From: Bacteroidota bacterium
Lineage (GTDB): Bacteria; Bacteroidota; Ignavibacteria; SZUA-365
Assembly (NCBI GenBank): GCA_029907355.1
Contig: JARYLZ010000018.1
Coordinates: forward strand, 1 to 44,608
Direction: 5' to 3'
Length of the DNA: 44,608 bases
Position 1 is the first letter of the stretch; the number at the start of each line of letters is the position of its first letter. The notes under the pieces are model-generated. The model was given only the letters and a program-made list of their open reading frames with translations. It had not been told where the DNA came from and made no database searches. Shown here one piece after another: positions 17,348 through 25,436 of the stretch. The translations under genes were made by a program, and so were the position numbers.

Positions 17348-20080
17348 CGAGATGGTTGTGGACGGGTTGAAGGGGTTGGGGTAGTTCTGTTCCAGTGAGT
17401 ATCCGTCCGCAACCGCAGCGGAAGATGAAGGCGCCTTGGACGTGTAACACGCGCTGTACACCGTGTACGCCGCCGCATCCTCTATCGCCGGTGTGTTCGA
17501 ATTATGCTGTACGGACACGCAGAACGAGGTGTTTGTCTTGTTGCCGTTCGCGTCCTCCGCCTCGAGGAATATCCGGTAGACGCGGCCGTTGCGCCCGCCG
17601 TCCCGCTCGGAGCGGATCTGCAATGACTGGCAGTTGGATGCGATGACGATGTCGTCCAACGTGCTGCCGTCGCCCGATCCGGGATCGTCCTCCGGCTCGT
17701 CGCTCGTCACGTGCATGATCCTGATGTTCGCCGCGCCGCAGTTGTCAGTCAGGGAGGCGACGATCTGCGGCATGGTGATCGTCTCGTACTGGTGGTTCGG
17801 AGACCATAGATACAGCGCGGCCTGGTTCAGCCCGATCACCGGACCACTCACATCTTGCACGATGACCCGCTGCGTCTGCTGTGCGATGTTGCCGTTGCCG
17901 TCGTTGAATATCCAGGTCACGATGTGCACGCCCTGCGTCGAGTACGTCAGCGGATCGCTCGTCGTACCGATTATTGTCCCAGCGCAGTTGTCGGTTGCGG
18001 TGGGGGTGGTCGTAATGGCGGCGCTGCATTCACCTATGACATCGGGCAGGGAGGGGAGCGCCGGAACGGGTGCGGCGGCGTCGACAACGGTAACCAGGAA
18101 AGAGCATTCGGATGAATTATCCGAGTTGTCCTTCGCGACAACGCGCACTGGTGTAACACCTAAAGGGAATACATGCGGCGAAGTGATTTCCATCGATCCC
18201 GAATAGTACTTCAGAACCCCTACCGAGCAGTTGTCTGTTGCGATCGCTGAGAATGGGATGATGGCGGTGCATAGTCCGGCATCGGTATTCTGCTCGATCG
18301 CTGCAGGACACGATATCAAAGGCGGTATGTCGTCGTGTACGGTTACAGTAAATACGCACTCGGATTCGTTACCCGATCCGTCTCTCGCAACGGAGCGTAC
18401 CTGTGTCGGTCCCAGAGGGAAAGCATGAGGGGAAATGATTTCTGTTGAACCTATGTAATAATTGATGCTGGTGATAGAGCAATTGTCCGAGGCGGTCGCC
18501 GAAAATGCCACGACAGCGTGACATTGCCCCGCATCGACGGCTATCTCGATGTCCGCTGGACAGAATATCTGCGGAGCTGCCGCATCTTCCACCGTTACCG
18601 TTCCGGTGCAGGTCGACGAGTCCCCATGCTCATCCTTTACGACAAGAACCACCGTCGTGATTCCTACCGGGTACGGCCCATGTGGATTCTGGATTATCGT
18701 GATAGGATCATTGTCGGGATCCGTAGAACCGTCATCTATCGATGCTGTCGCGGAACAACCGATCTGGATGGGTTGGATGATATTTCTGCACCTTGCTATC
18801 GGAGGCTGGTTGGATCCATAGAAATTACCCGCATCCGCACCGATATCCACCGGTGTAAGAATGTTTCGCACTTGGCCATCAAAATCAAAGATGATCCCCG
18901 GCTCAGGGACACCATTGCCCTCGGCGGGCGACAATATTGACGCGTCGATATGAAGATCGAGACTTGAAATGGAGCCGGCTGGCGAGATAAACTGCGGATC
19001 GGCGTACAGACTGTTCGCATCTTGACCGAGATCATCCCTCCACGAAGATAAATCAGGAATATTCGTGCTGTTGAAACATCCGAACACGCTACCACGGCCG
19101 CTGACGAAGTACACGTTGCCATCCATAGTCAGGCCTGGTGGATTTGTGGAGCTACCGGCCACCCGCGCTGCGTAATGTTTACCACCCGGAATTCCGGCGT
19201 TCGATCTTGCGTTTACAAAAATATTGTTCTTGTATGTTCTTTCAAGGTCTAGCGCTTCACTGAACAAAGCATACGTATTGTTCAATTGATAACTGACATC
19301 TTGCCCACCGATATACACGCTGTTGGAGTACATGCTGTTTGTTGCCCCATGATCTTGGATGCCGACGATTCTGCATCCGGTGGAAACCGATGCGCCTGTG
19401 CCACGGATCCCCAATCTGATCATGTTGTTGGCATAGCACGCGCGTACATTGGCTGCATATATACCGATTAATGACGCTGTGCTTGCTGAGCACTCAAAAG
19501 AATGAATGAAGTTGCGCTCTATCAACGATGCTCTCTCCCTGGAGGACGCATAGTATATTCCAGTAATGGATACGGAGGAGGATGAGTTTGTATTTACAAG
19601 CGAATGGACGGTGTTCGATGAGATAAGATTCCAGCCGCTGTCGCTCGTGATACTGATACCGAGCATACTGTAATTATGCATTATCGCGGACGAGATCAGC
19701 TTGCGAACGACGTTTCCTTCAACGATCATACTGTCGCCGTCACACTCGATCCCGGTGATTCTCGAGCCCATGCTGCCGCCCGATATGAATAGGCTGGCGA
19801 AATCGGTTGGACCTCCGATAGTATTGCCCTTGACGACAATGCTCTTGCACTTTGTGTATATTCCGTATACTTCTCCGCTGCCATACACATTAACGCTATT
19901 GAACACATTGCCAGCAATGACTATACCGCTTGTCTTATATGCATAAATGCCATATATATGAACTCGGGCCTGTGGAGATGTTTGAGACACTAATTGTCGA
20001 ACTAGCGACACTGCCGATTGTATTCCAACATATGCTGTCGACTCCTCTCTGAGCATAAATTGCATGAAATCGTAATCCAA
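17144..20080 (-). CDS. T9SS-secreted beta-helix / HYR-domain protein, 3' part of a frameshifted gene
   Basis: C-terminal part of one gene whose 5' part is 19935-21065. The true junction is the AT tract at 19952-19959; sequence before it in this frame (MDYDFMQF...) is out of register. From there it has beta-helix rungs (IYGIYAYKTSGIVIAGNVF, VYGIYTKCKSIVVKGNTIGG), a Pro/Asp-rich linker, two clear HYR domains (ISCPAAIEQNTDAGLC, FCPADIEIAVDAGQC) and further Ig-like units with DNC motifs. A T9SS type A sorting domain ends it (LEQNYPNPFNPSTTISYALP). HYR domains are Ig-like extracellular modules. The last 204 bp are duplicated at 21643-21846. The upper part of the gene is more AT-rich than its neighbours, which fits a separate origin. 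Confidence 0.85.
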   Translation of the reverse strand: MDYDFMQFMLREESTAYVGIQSAVSLVRQLVSQTSPQARVHIYGIYAYKTSGIVIAGNVFNSVNVYGSGEVYGIYTKCKSIVVKGNTIGGPTDFASLFISGGSMGSRITGIECDGDSMIVEGNVVRKLISSAIMHNYSMLGISITSDSGWNLISSNTVHSLVNTNSSSSVSITGIYYASSRERASLIERNFIHSFECSASTASLIGIYAANVRACYANNMIRLGIRGTGASVSTGCRIVGIQDHGATNSMYSNSVYIGGQDVSYQLNNTYALFSEALDLERTYKNNIFVNARSNAGIPGGKHYAARVAGSSTNPPGLTMDGNVYFVSGRGSVFGCFNSTNIPDLSSWRDDLGQDANSLYADPQFISPAGSISSLDLHIDASILSPAEGNGVPEPGIIFDFDGQVRNILTPVDIGADAGNFYGSNQPPIARCRNIIQPIQIGCSATASIDDGSTDPDNDPITIIQNPHGPYPVGITTVVLVVKDEHGDSSTCTGTVTVEDAAAPQIFCPADIEIAVDAGQCHAVVAFSATASDNCSITSINYYIGSTEIISPHAFPLGPTQVRSVARDGSGNESECVFTVTVHDDIPPLISCPAAIEQNTDAGLCTAIIPFSAIATDNCSVGVLKYYSGSMEITSPHVFPLGVTPVRVVAKDNSDNSSECSFLVTVVDAAAPVPALPSLPDVIGECSAAITTTPTATDNCAGTIIGTTSDPLTYSTQGVHIVTWIFNDGNGNIAQQTQRVIVQDVSGPVIGLNQAALYLWSPNHQYETITMPQIVASLTDNCGAANIRIMHVTSDEPEDDPGSGDGSTLDDIVIASNCQSLQIRSERDGGRNGRVYRIFLEAEDANGNKTNTSFCVSVQHNSNTPAIEDAAAYTVYSACYTSKAPSSSAAVADGYSLEQNYPNPFNPSTTISYALPEETFVRIRVLDSYGRRVRSLVDAVKPAGSHRVEFDGSDLPSGIYIYRLEAGDRRISRTMTLLK

Positions 20081-21065
20081 GAACCATACCTGTGAATGAT
20101 CCGCTTAGGCTTATGGCGTTCACCGTGTTATTCATGATCTTCGAAGGATACGTCTCTGCCCCATTGCAATAGATGCCGTAAAAGGACGATCCAGCTACAC
20201 CTCTGAGTTCATACGTGCTTTGAATGATCAATTCCGACTTTCCGATGATATTACCACGGATGATATGGCCATAGCTGAAGGTGCCATCAGCAATCCAGAT
20301 TGCGGAGTGCGATACGCCTGCAGTGTAGGTCTTCGCTGATGTATGAAAAAAGTAGTTTCCTTCTATTGTCCAAAACGAATTGTTTTCATTTATATACACA
20401 CCCGAGCTTATCATATCGCCGACAAAATAATCATGAATCCTGTTGTTGATGATTTTGATATTGTCGTTGTTCCGACCCAGCGATCCGTAGCCCCACACTG
20501 CATATTGTAGGGCTGGGCCGTACGGCCCGATATCGCAATCGCTGATGGTATTATCCTCGTTTCCATTTCCGGCAGTAGCGGATCCAGCACCGCTGATGGT
20601 GATCGAACCCTTAATATCACAGCGTGTGAGAATGTTGTTTGTAGCACCACCCGTGAAGTAAACTGAGGTGCCGTTGCTCATGGATGCGATCGTCAATGAG
20701 TTCGAATTATCCCGAAGGCCGTCTATACGTACATTGTCGGCGCCATCGAGATGGATCACTCCTTTGTATGATGAGAAGGAGCCTTGAACGAATCTAGATC
20801 CACCGCCACTAGGCATAATAACGATGGAGGAATAAAATGAAGATCCTGTTCCGCTCGCATACAGAACGGCTGCTTCAATCTCGACAGTATTCCCAGTGAG
20901 CAAAATTGTTATGTCACCTTTGTGCGTCCCTGCATTTATTGCATCGAATGCGAGCTTCAATCTTGGGTACGTATTGCTACTCGCTTCGCTGAAAACTTCG
21001 ACCTGTGAAAAGGATGACAAAGACGCGAAAATAAACACGATTGCAATTCGAATGAGGGCATTCAT
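19935..21065 (-). CDS. T9SS-secreted beta-helix protein, 5' part of the same frameshifted gene
   Basis: The start at ATG 21065 has GGAGGAACC directly before it. The signal peptide is MNALIRIAIVFIFASLSSFSQ. The rest is right-handed parallel beta-helix, with rungs such as GVIHLDGADNVRIDGLRDNS, NNILTRCDIKGSITISG and NIKIINNRIHDYFVGDM. The frame is correct until SSYI near 19960, then runs out of register into HLCI and TAA. Restoring one frame at the (AT)4 tract gives SSYIYGIYAYKT, which fits the rung pattern and joins 17144-19950 into a protein of roughly 1300 residues. It is either broken, switchable by slippage, or affected by a sequence error. Confidence 0.85.
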   Translation of the reverse strand: MNALIRIAIVFIFASLSSFSQVEVFSEASSNTYPRLKLAFDAINAGTHKGDITILLTGNTVEIEAAVLYASGTGSSFYSSIVIMPSGGGSRFVQGSFSSYKGVIHLDGADNVRIDGLRDNSNSLTIASMSNGTSVYFTGGATNNILTRCDIKGSITISGAGSATAGNGNEDNTISDCDIGPYGPALQYAVWGYGSLGRNNDNIKIINNRIHDYFVGDMISSGVYINENNSFWTIEGNYFFHTSAKTYTAGVSHSAIWIADGTFSYGHIIRGNIIGKSELIIQSTYELRGVAGSSFYGIYCNGAETYPSKIMNNTVNAISLSGSFTGMVLGLRFHAIYAQRGVDSICWNTIGSVASSTISVSNISTGPSSYIWHLCI

Positions 21066-21128
21066 GGTTCCTCCGTGAAAGTAAAAGGCATGGTATATGT
21101 CTGTCCGATCGATGATTGCACAGTTATA

Positions 21129-21488
21129 TCACTTCGGGTTCATGTATCCGTCACGCAGGTAGCGGAGCAGGTCCATGAGGTCCTCTTTCAGGAAATACGC
21201 GACCGCACCGGCCTGTCGCGCCTCTTCGCGATACCACTCCTTGTCGTGTTCGGTCACTATCACGATACTGGCGGAGGGATCCAGGGCCCGTATCCTCGCG
21301 GTGGCGGTTATTCCGTCCATGCGCGGCATGCGCACGTCCATCAGCACGACGTCGGGCATTTCCGATTCATAGCGCTGAACCGCCGTGTCGCCATCGTCCG
21401 CGGTAGAGACGTTGGGCGTCAGCCGCAGCATCAGGTCGCGAAGGAAGGCGCGCATCGGTCCGCTGTCGTCCACGATCAGGATTTTCAT
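21129..21488 (-). CDS. Stand-alone CheY-like receiver, copy 2
   Basis: A 119-residue receiver identical to copy 1 (16630-16989) except Gly for Glu near the C-terminus (DGYMNPK). All phosphorylation residues (D7-D8, D51, T79, K101) are kept. It lies 63 bp upstream of the beta-helix gene and in the same direction, so it could be co-transcribed with it. It belongs to the 716-bp direct repeat. Confidence 0.93.
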   Translation of the reverse strand: MKILIVDDSGPMRAFLRDLMLRLTPNVSTADDGDTAVQRYESEMPDVVLMDVRMPRMDGITATARIRALDPSASIVIVTEHDKEWYREEARQAGAVAYFLKEDLMDLLRYLRDGYMNPK

Positions 21489-21846
21489 CGCTTTCCCGTT
21501 ATCCGGTTCTATCTCGGTCCTCAAATGCAAATACGTCCGCGCTCAATGGAATGTCAATCAGTGTTACTACTGAAAAACCTAAGTAGGAACACTGAGTCCT
21601 CCCCCCTTCGCCCCCCTGGAAAAGGGAGGGTAGGGGGGGTGATCACTTCAGCAGCGTCATCGTCCGGCTGATCCGCCTGTCGCCCGCCTCGAGACGGTAG
21701 ATGTATATGCCGCTGGGCAGGTCGCTGCCGTCGAACTCCACGCGGTGGGATCCCGCCGGCTTGACCGCGTCGACGAGACTGCGCACCCGGCGCCCGTAGG
21801 AATCCAGCACCCGGATGCGCACGAAAGTCTCTTCCGGTAACGCGTA
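21131..21846 (-). repeat. 716-bp direct repeat, copy 2
   Basis: Second copy of 16632-17347, ending abruptly at 21846 within codons for SYALPEETF. Beyond that point the sequence is unrelated to the beta-helix gene body. Confidence 0.95.
21643..21846 (-). pseudogene. Orphan T9SS sorting-domain 3' end
   Basis: Sixty-eight codons (YALPEETFVRIRVLDSY... to TMTLLK, stop) identical at the protein level to the end of the beta-helix/HYR protein. Upstream (21850-22000) there is no cargo domain or NYPNPFNP motif, only gene-free sequence, so this tail has lost its protein. Confidence 0.85.
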
Positions 21847-22000
21847 TGAATCGTTAGACGTTGGACAGTGGACGGAAAATCGAGATGCGACGGGGATCGA
21901 GAAGGCGGATATCGGATTTGAGACGCTTGAAAAGCGACCGTACGGGTGTCTCCACACATCTACTTCACTCAGGCGGATCAATGCTTCCGGAGCAAACGGC

Positions 22001-22030
22001 TATTCATCATTCCGATTTCATCATCCATGA
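22001..22030 (-). repeat. Dispersed 3'-end repeat, copy 3 (diverged)
   Basis: The core TATTCATCATTCCGATTTCA resembles the copies at 4751-4780 and 8341-8369 and lies immediately after the stop codon of the regulator remnant. Confidence 0.45.
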
Positions 22031-22031
22031 T

Positions 22032-22255
22032 TCAAATCATCGCATTGTTCTCCATCGCGAAACGCAGCAGGCTGTGGCTCCACGTTATGCCGAGTATCCT
22101 GCAGATGTGATAGCGGTGGGCTTCCACCGTTCGTGTGGAAATGGAAAGCAACTCGGCTATGCCGCGATTGGACAAGCCGTCGGTGATGAGGCGCAATACA
22201 CGGCGTTCTATTCCGGTCAGGTCGTCGAGTCTCAGGCGATGGTCGATACGCGAGG
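22032..22255 (-). pseudogene. HTH half of a second NarL-type response regulator (remnant)
   Basis: The minus-strand frame reads RIDHRLRLDDLTGIERRVLR... SISTRTVEAHRYHICRILG... SLLRFAMENNAMI, stop. It aligns without gaps to the C-terminal 70 residues of the regulator at 4778-5437 (RIERRLNLDRLSPLERRVLR... AVENKAVI). The receiver half is missing. Directly upstream is the remnant of the helical module at 22256-23080, with the join at about 22255. It is a deletion product of a paralogous surface-protein/kinase/regulator locus. Confidence 0.85.
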
Positions 22256-23080
22256 CGGCGCGTTTTTCGCGTCATGCTGGTCCACCAGGTAGTTAGCCTG
22301 CGCTACCGACAGAACCGTCCTCTACGTGAGAGTGCGGTTGGCCTTCGCCACCACGCCCAGGCAGGCGTTGCGCAGCGAGGCGTCCGACGCGAGCGCCGCA
22401 GGCGAGATACCGCCCTCGAACGGCAGCGTGCAGCGCGCAAGTTCCGCGGATGCACACCGACCGCTCTCTCGGAGGTTGTAAAACTTCGACGCTATGTACG
22501 CCGTATCCTTCCCGATCACATTCGCCCGCAGTTTTAGCAGCAGTGCCCGTTCCACGTCAAGCGCAGTCTAGTCGGCGGTCCTATCAATCGGATATCCCTT
22601 CGAAAGCGAACGGAATATGTTATCCGCTCCCGTTATGTTGTTCGTCGCCGGATAGAACGCCACGGAGGTCAGGTATGCGGCCCGTAGCAGCGGCGCCTCC
22701 GCCGTGGGTATCGCCTTGCGCACGTTGTCGATGAAACGCGGGCGCAGGGCCACCATCTACCTCGGAAAGGAGCGAGTTGCACATTCCCCGACGAGGATAT
22801 CGCGAACGCCGCATCCAGGTCCGTCAGGCTGTTGCCGTACTAAGGGAAGTCGCTCTTGAGAGCGGCTATAGCCGCCTTCGCCGACTCCACATGCCGCGCA
22901 GTTCGTGACAACGGCTGCGTTGCGGATGTGTAATCGCGGACCGCGAGCGCTGCTGATAATACGGAAGAATCGAAGTCAGCATCCCTGACGCGAGACCGGC
23001 CACGTCTCCGCTCCCGCGTACCGCCTCGACGTGCAGGGCGGCGCCGCCGCCCGTCCCAGCGCCGCCGGTCAGCGGCTCCA
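22256..23080 (-). pseudogene. Remnant of the helical module of a paralogue of the 2051-residue protein
   Basis: Minus-strand pieces match residues about 1500-1790 of the protein at 8362-14517: VEAVRGSGDVAGLASGMLTS...LPYYQQ (about 22940-23045), RPRFIDNVRKAIPTAEAPLL...IFRSLSKG (about 22600-22750), and LLLKLRANVIGKDTAYIASK through VVAKANRTLT (22322-22555), then ANYLVDQHDAKNAP. Stop codons and frameshifts separate the pieces. No SBBP, FnIII or sorting domain remains. Confidence 0.85.
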
Positions 23081-24032
23081 TGATGTTGAAGTTGTTGAAG
23101 GTGAGGCCCAGGGCTCCCGTTGCGCCGAAAGTCCCGCTGTAGCCGACCGAAGCATTGACGTATCGCTCGATCTCTCCTTGACGCTGTACACGATATCGAC
23201 TGGGGAATCGTTCACGATGGCCGGTTTTGGACGTATGGCTTCCGGATATGAATAGTTAAGTGTAGCCAGCTCGCCAATGCTGCGTATGATGGCCGGGCGG
23301 TTGAAGAAATCACCCGGCCACGTGTACAACAATGTATCTCCTCGCTCACCGGTCACATTGAGCGGGTCTCGGAGTCGAAAAAACTCATCCATCGCTACGA
23401 TCTGCGAGTACACGGTGTAGTGTTCATGCATCGAGATGTCCCGCAATGGGCTGTCTTGATTTTGGATGCCGAGGTAGTTCAGCGAGTTGAGAACATTTTC
23501 CAGATAAGAGTAGAGCACATTGAAAATGCCGTCCACGAAGAAGAGAGGGGCGATGGCTGACTGAGGGATACGAATCGTCCGCACCTGTCCGACAATACCG
23601 ATGAGAAGGTGGATGGTCGCAAGCGGATATTTGAGCCGGAATTCGTTTTTGCCGTGGTAGCGTCGGAGGATGTTCGGCTGAAGACATGAACCATATTTTC
23701 CGTTCCAGTCCGGCGGTTGCATCTTCCTGTTCCAGATAACCATATGGTGCCCAACACTCATGACATGAGGTCGGTAGATCTCCATGTCCAAGAAAACACA
23801 GTTATCGTCGTGTGTCGAAAACTATTCTTCAGCAACAGCACCTTGCATCGTAATACCCCGCGATCTTCCAACCGACGTATTTCGACGTAAAGAGTCCACA
23901 GAGCAGTCCATCGCTATCTGGGTTGAGAATGCAGTTCATGTTTCCGCGCACGATCCAAGGAAAGCGCGTCAAAACGTCTTGATAGTTCAGTTCATTGACT
24001 CGTCCGGCGAGCAATTCTTGAGTGTGTGCCAT
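23080..24032 (-). pseudogene. Frameshifted gene of unknown function with DHH-phosphoesterase-like motifs
   Basis: Pieces in several frames rebuild about 315 residues. The 5' piece starts at ATG 24032: MAHTQELLAGRVNELNYQDV...GNMNCILNPDSDGLLCGLFT...IAGYYDA, with TGA following. After indels near 23850 and 23810 the main frame (23791 down to about 23175) reads NCVFLDMEIYRPHVMSVGHHMVIWN, then ILRRYHGKNEFRLKYPLATI. A last shift near 23170 gives ERYVNASVGYSGTFGATGAL. The order D-SDG, FLDME, VGHH resembles motifs I-III of DHH-family phosphoesterases, but spacing and fold are unverified. The gene lies at the tRNA end of the island. It is clearly broken; the family assignment is tentative. Confidence 0.55.
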
Positions 24033-24287
24033 TCGTGCAGTCCTTCAGATGAGTTGGCATAGGGAATCGCTTGATTTGAGTCTCGCTTGCGACTGCCCAG
24101 CAGGATTTGACCGAGCAGGAGCCAATGTTCATCAGGAGCCAATGTTCATATGGTGACCAGAATGGTAACCACCGGTTCTGGATCACCGTCTTGGACATCC
24201 ATCTCCATGCCCGGCGCAGTGAATGGATGTGTCGGCAATCCGAGGATCTGCCGCCGATAAATTCCGGGTACTCACGGGATACACGAA

Positions 24288-24309
24288 CGCCATACCTTTC
24301 GATCTGGCG
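24288..24309 (-). terminator. Weak hairpin downstream of tRNA-Ser
   Basis: CGCCA/TGGCG arms around the core GATCGAAAGGTA on the minus strand, 8 bp after the tRNA, without a good T tract. The core matches the stronger hairpin at 1820-1854. Confidence 0.35.
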
Positions 24310-24317
24310 CTCGGCTG

Positions 24318-24377
24318 CGGAGAGGGAGAGATTCGAACTCTCGATACCCGAAACGGGTATAACGGTTTTCGAGACCG
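24318..24377 (-). repeat. attachment-site copy within intact tRNA-Ser
   Basis: Identical to 1860-1919 over 60 bases. The crossover must lie somewhere within this block; it cannot be placed more finely from one sequence. Confidence 0.9.
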
Positions 24378-24405
24378 CCGCATTCAACCACTCTGCCACC
24401 TCTCC
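24318..24405 (-). tRNA. tRNA-Ser(CGA)
   Basis: An 88-nt cloverleaf on the minus strand. Acceptor GGAGAGG pairs with CCTCTCC, the discriminator is G, and CCA is not encoded. The D-arm region is GTGGCAGAGTGGTTGAATG. The anticodon loop CTCGAAA gives anticodon CGA (plus 24369-24371). The long variable arm contains TACCCGTTTCGGGTA and the T loop is TTCGAAT. It decodes UCG. Its 3' 60 bases are the integration target, and the gene remains complete at the right end of the island. Confidence 0.95.
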
Positions 24406-25151
24406 GGTCTCGCAACAAAATACAAAAAGTCTGTATTTCCATGGCTGTTTCCTCAACATGCATGCGGAAGAAGGCGTCGATACGTTCGAAGCATTGCCGG
24501 TGATCGGTCTGCGAAAGACATGCGAGAGGCTGGTGTTTGATATCCGACGATGCATGCCCATCCGGTAAAACGCTGGGGGACCACTCGTCCATGCCGAACA
24601 GAACACCCGCCGCGACGTGCGAAGATGAAGTGAAAGGGTATCGATCTTGTCCGCCTTGCGACCGGTTCAAACGGGAATTCGCGATTGCAGGCCGGAAAGA
24701 GGGTGCTGCAGTTTGTGATGCATCGCATGTGTTCTCACGATGCGAAGCGTGAGTGGAATCGCACCGCGGAAGTCACCTGTGGGAATCCTCCTCTCCCCAT
24801 GATGCACGCCTGTCGTTTCGATGCGTTCTCGTCTGAGGATACGGATTCCTGCGTGTATGAAGGACCAGACTTCGGGAAGTATTTTCCCTGTAAGCATACG
24901 TTAGACGAAGAGATGAGAGGGAAAGGGGAAGTGGGCTGTCCTGCCTATTTACCGTTTATACCCGCAGCCGGTTTCTCGTTAGAGTGAGGAACGGCACAGC
25001 CGAATCGGAGGGTTGAAGAGGGGAATGCGCATCACCCGCACGGAATGAACGATACTCGTGCACATGCTCGCCTGTCCCGCCTCTGGTTCCGGAAGCTGTC
25101 CACGAAAGGTGGAGGGGAATAGGGGAGTTTCCCGATGTCGAGAGTATTCGT
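24406..25151. other. Gene-free stretch between tRNA-Ser and the antiporter
   Basis: About 750 bp. Short frames exist on both strands but none has a recognisable domain, a ribosome site or convincing composition. It may hold degraded DNA and the tRNA promoter (an AT-rich stretch at 24414-24436). Confidence 0.5.
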
Positions 25152-25180
25152 TTGACTCGAGGGACGACCCGCTCTATATT
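25152..25180 (+). promoter_or_regulatory. Sigma70-like promoter for the antiporter gene
   Basis: TTGACT (25152-25157), a 17-bp spacer, then TATATT (25175-25180). The predicted transcription start near 25187 leaves a leader of about 250 nt before ATG 25437. It rules out the longer reading frame that would begin at 25152. Confidence 0.65.
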
Positions 25181-25436
25181 CTCGGGCGAGCCGTTCAAAG
25201 GTAGAACCCTCGTTCTGTATCATCACGGTTCGAGCGCACCGGCTGCATGTCTTTGTTTCAGCGCAGTACGCCGCATCACCTTCAAGAAACGATGGTCGTT
25301 CCCGGACAGGGAGTTCGATCGCCTTCTCTCCCAGAAGGTTCTCTCGGCAACGGAATCGGTTGTCCTTCCCCTCGCGGTCCGTTTGCAGCGCATCATGCGA
25401 GGGGAGCCGACTCGGGACGGAAAAGCATCTGTGCGC

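Larger units (their letters stand above)
1860..24318. mobile_element. Genomic island (about 22.5 kb) integrated in tRNA-Ser(CGA)
   Basis: Bounded by a 60-bp perfect direct repeat of the tRNA-Ser 3' end, with the intact tRNA on the right and a fragment on the left. A decayed tyrosine recombinase lies just inside the left end. The content is accessory: T9SS-type surface proteins, a two-component system, an internal 716-bp duplication and many frameshifted remnants. No conjugation, replication or phage structural genes are visible. With its recombinase broken it is probably immobile now unless helped in trans. Confidence 0.75.

Noticed and set aside
24685-24987. 100-codon plus-strand frame right of the tRNA
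   Set aside because: Cysteine-rich, no ribosome site, no known domain and no supporting neighbour; coding status not supportable.
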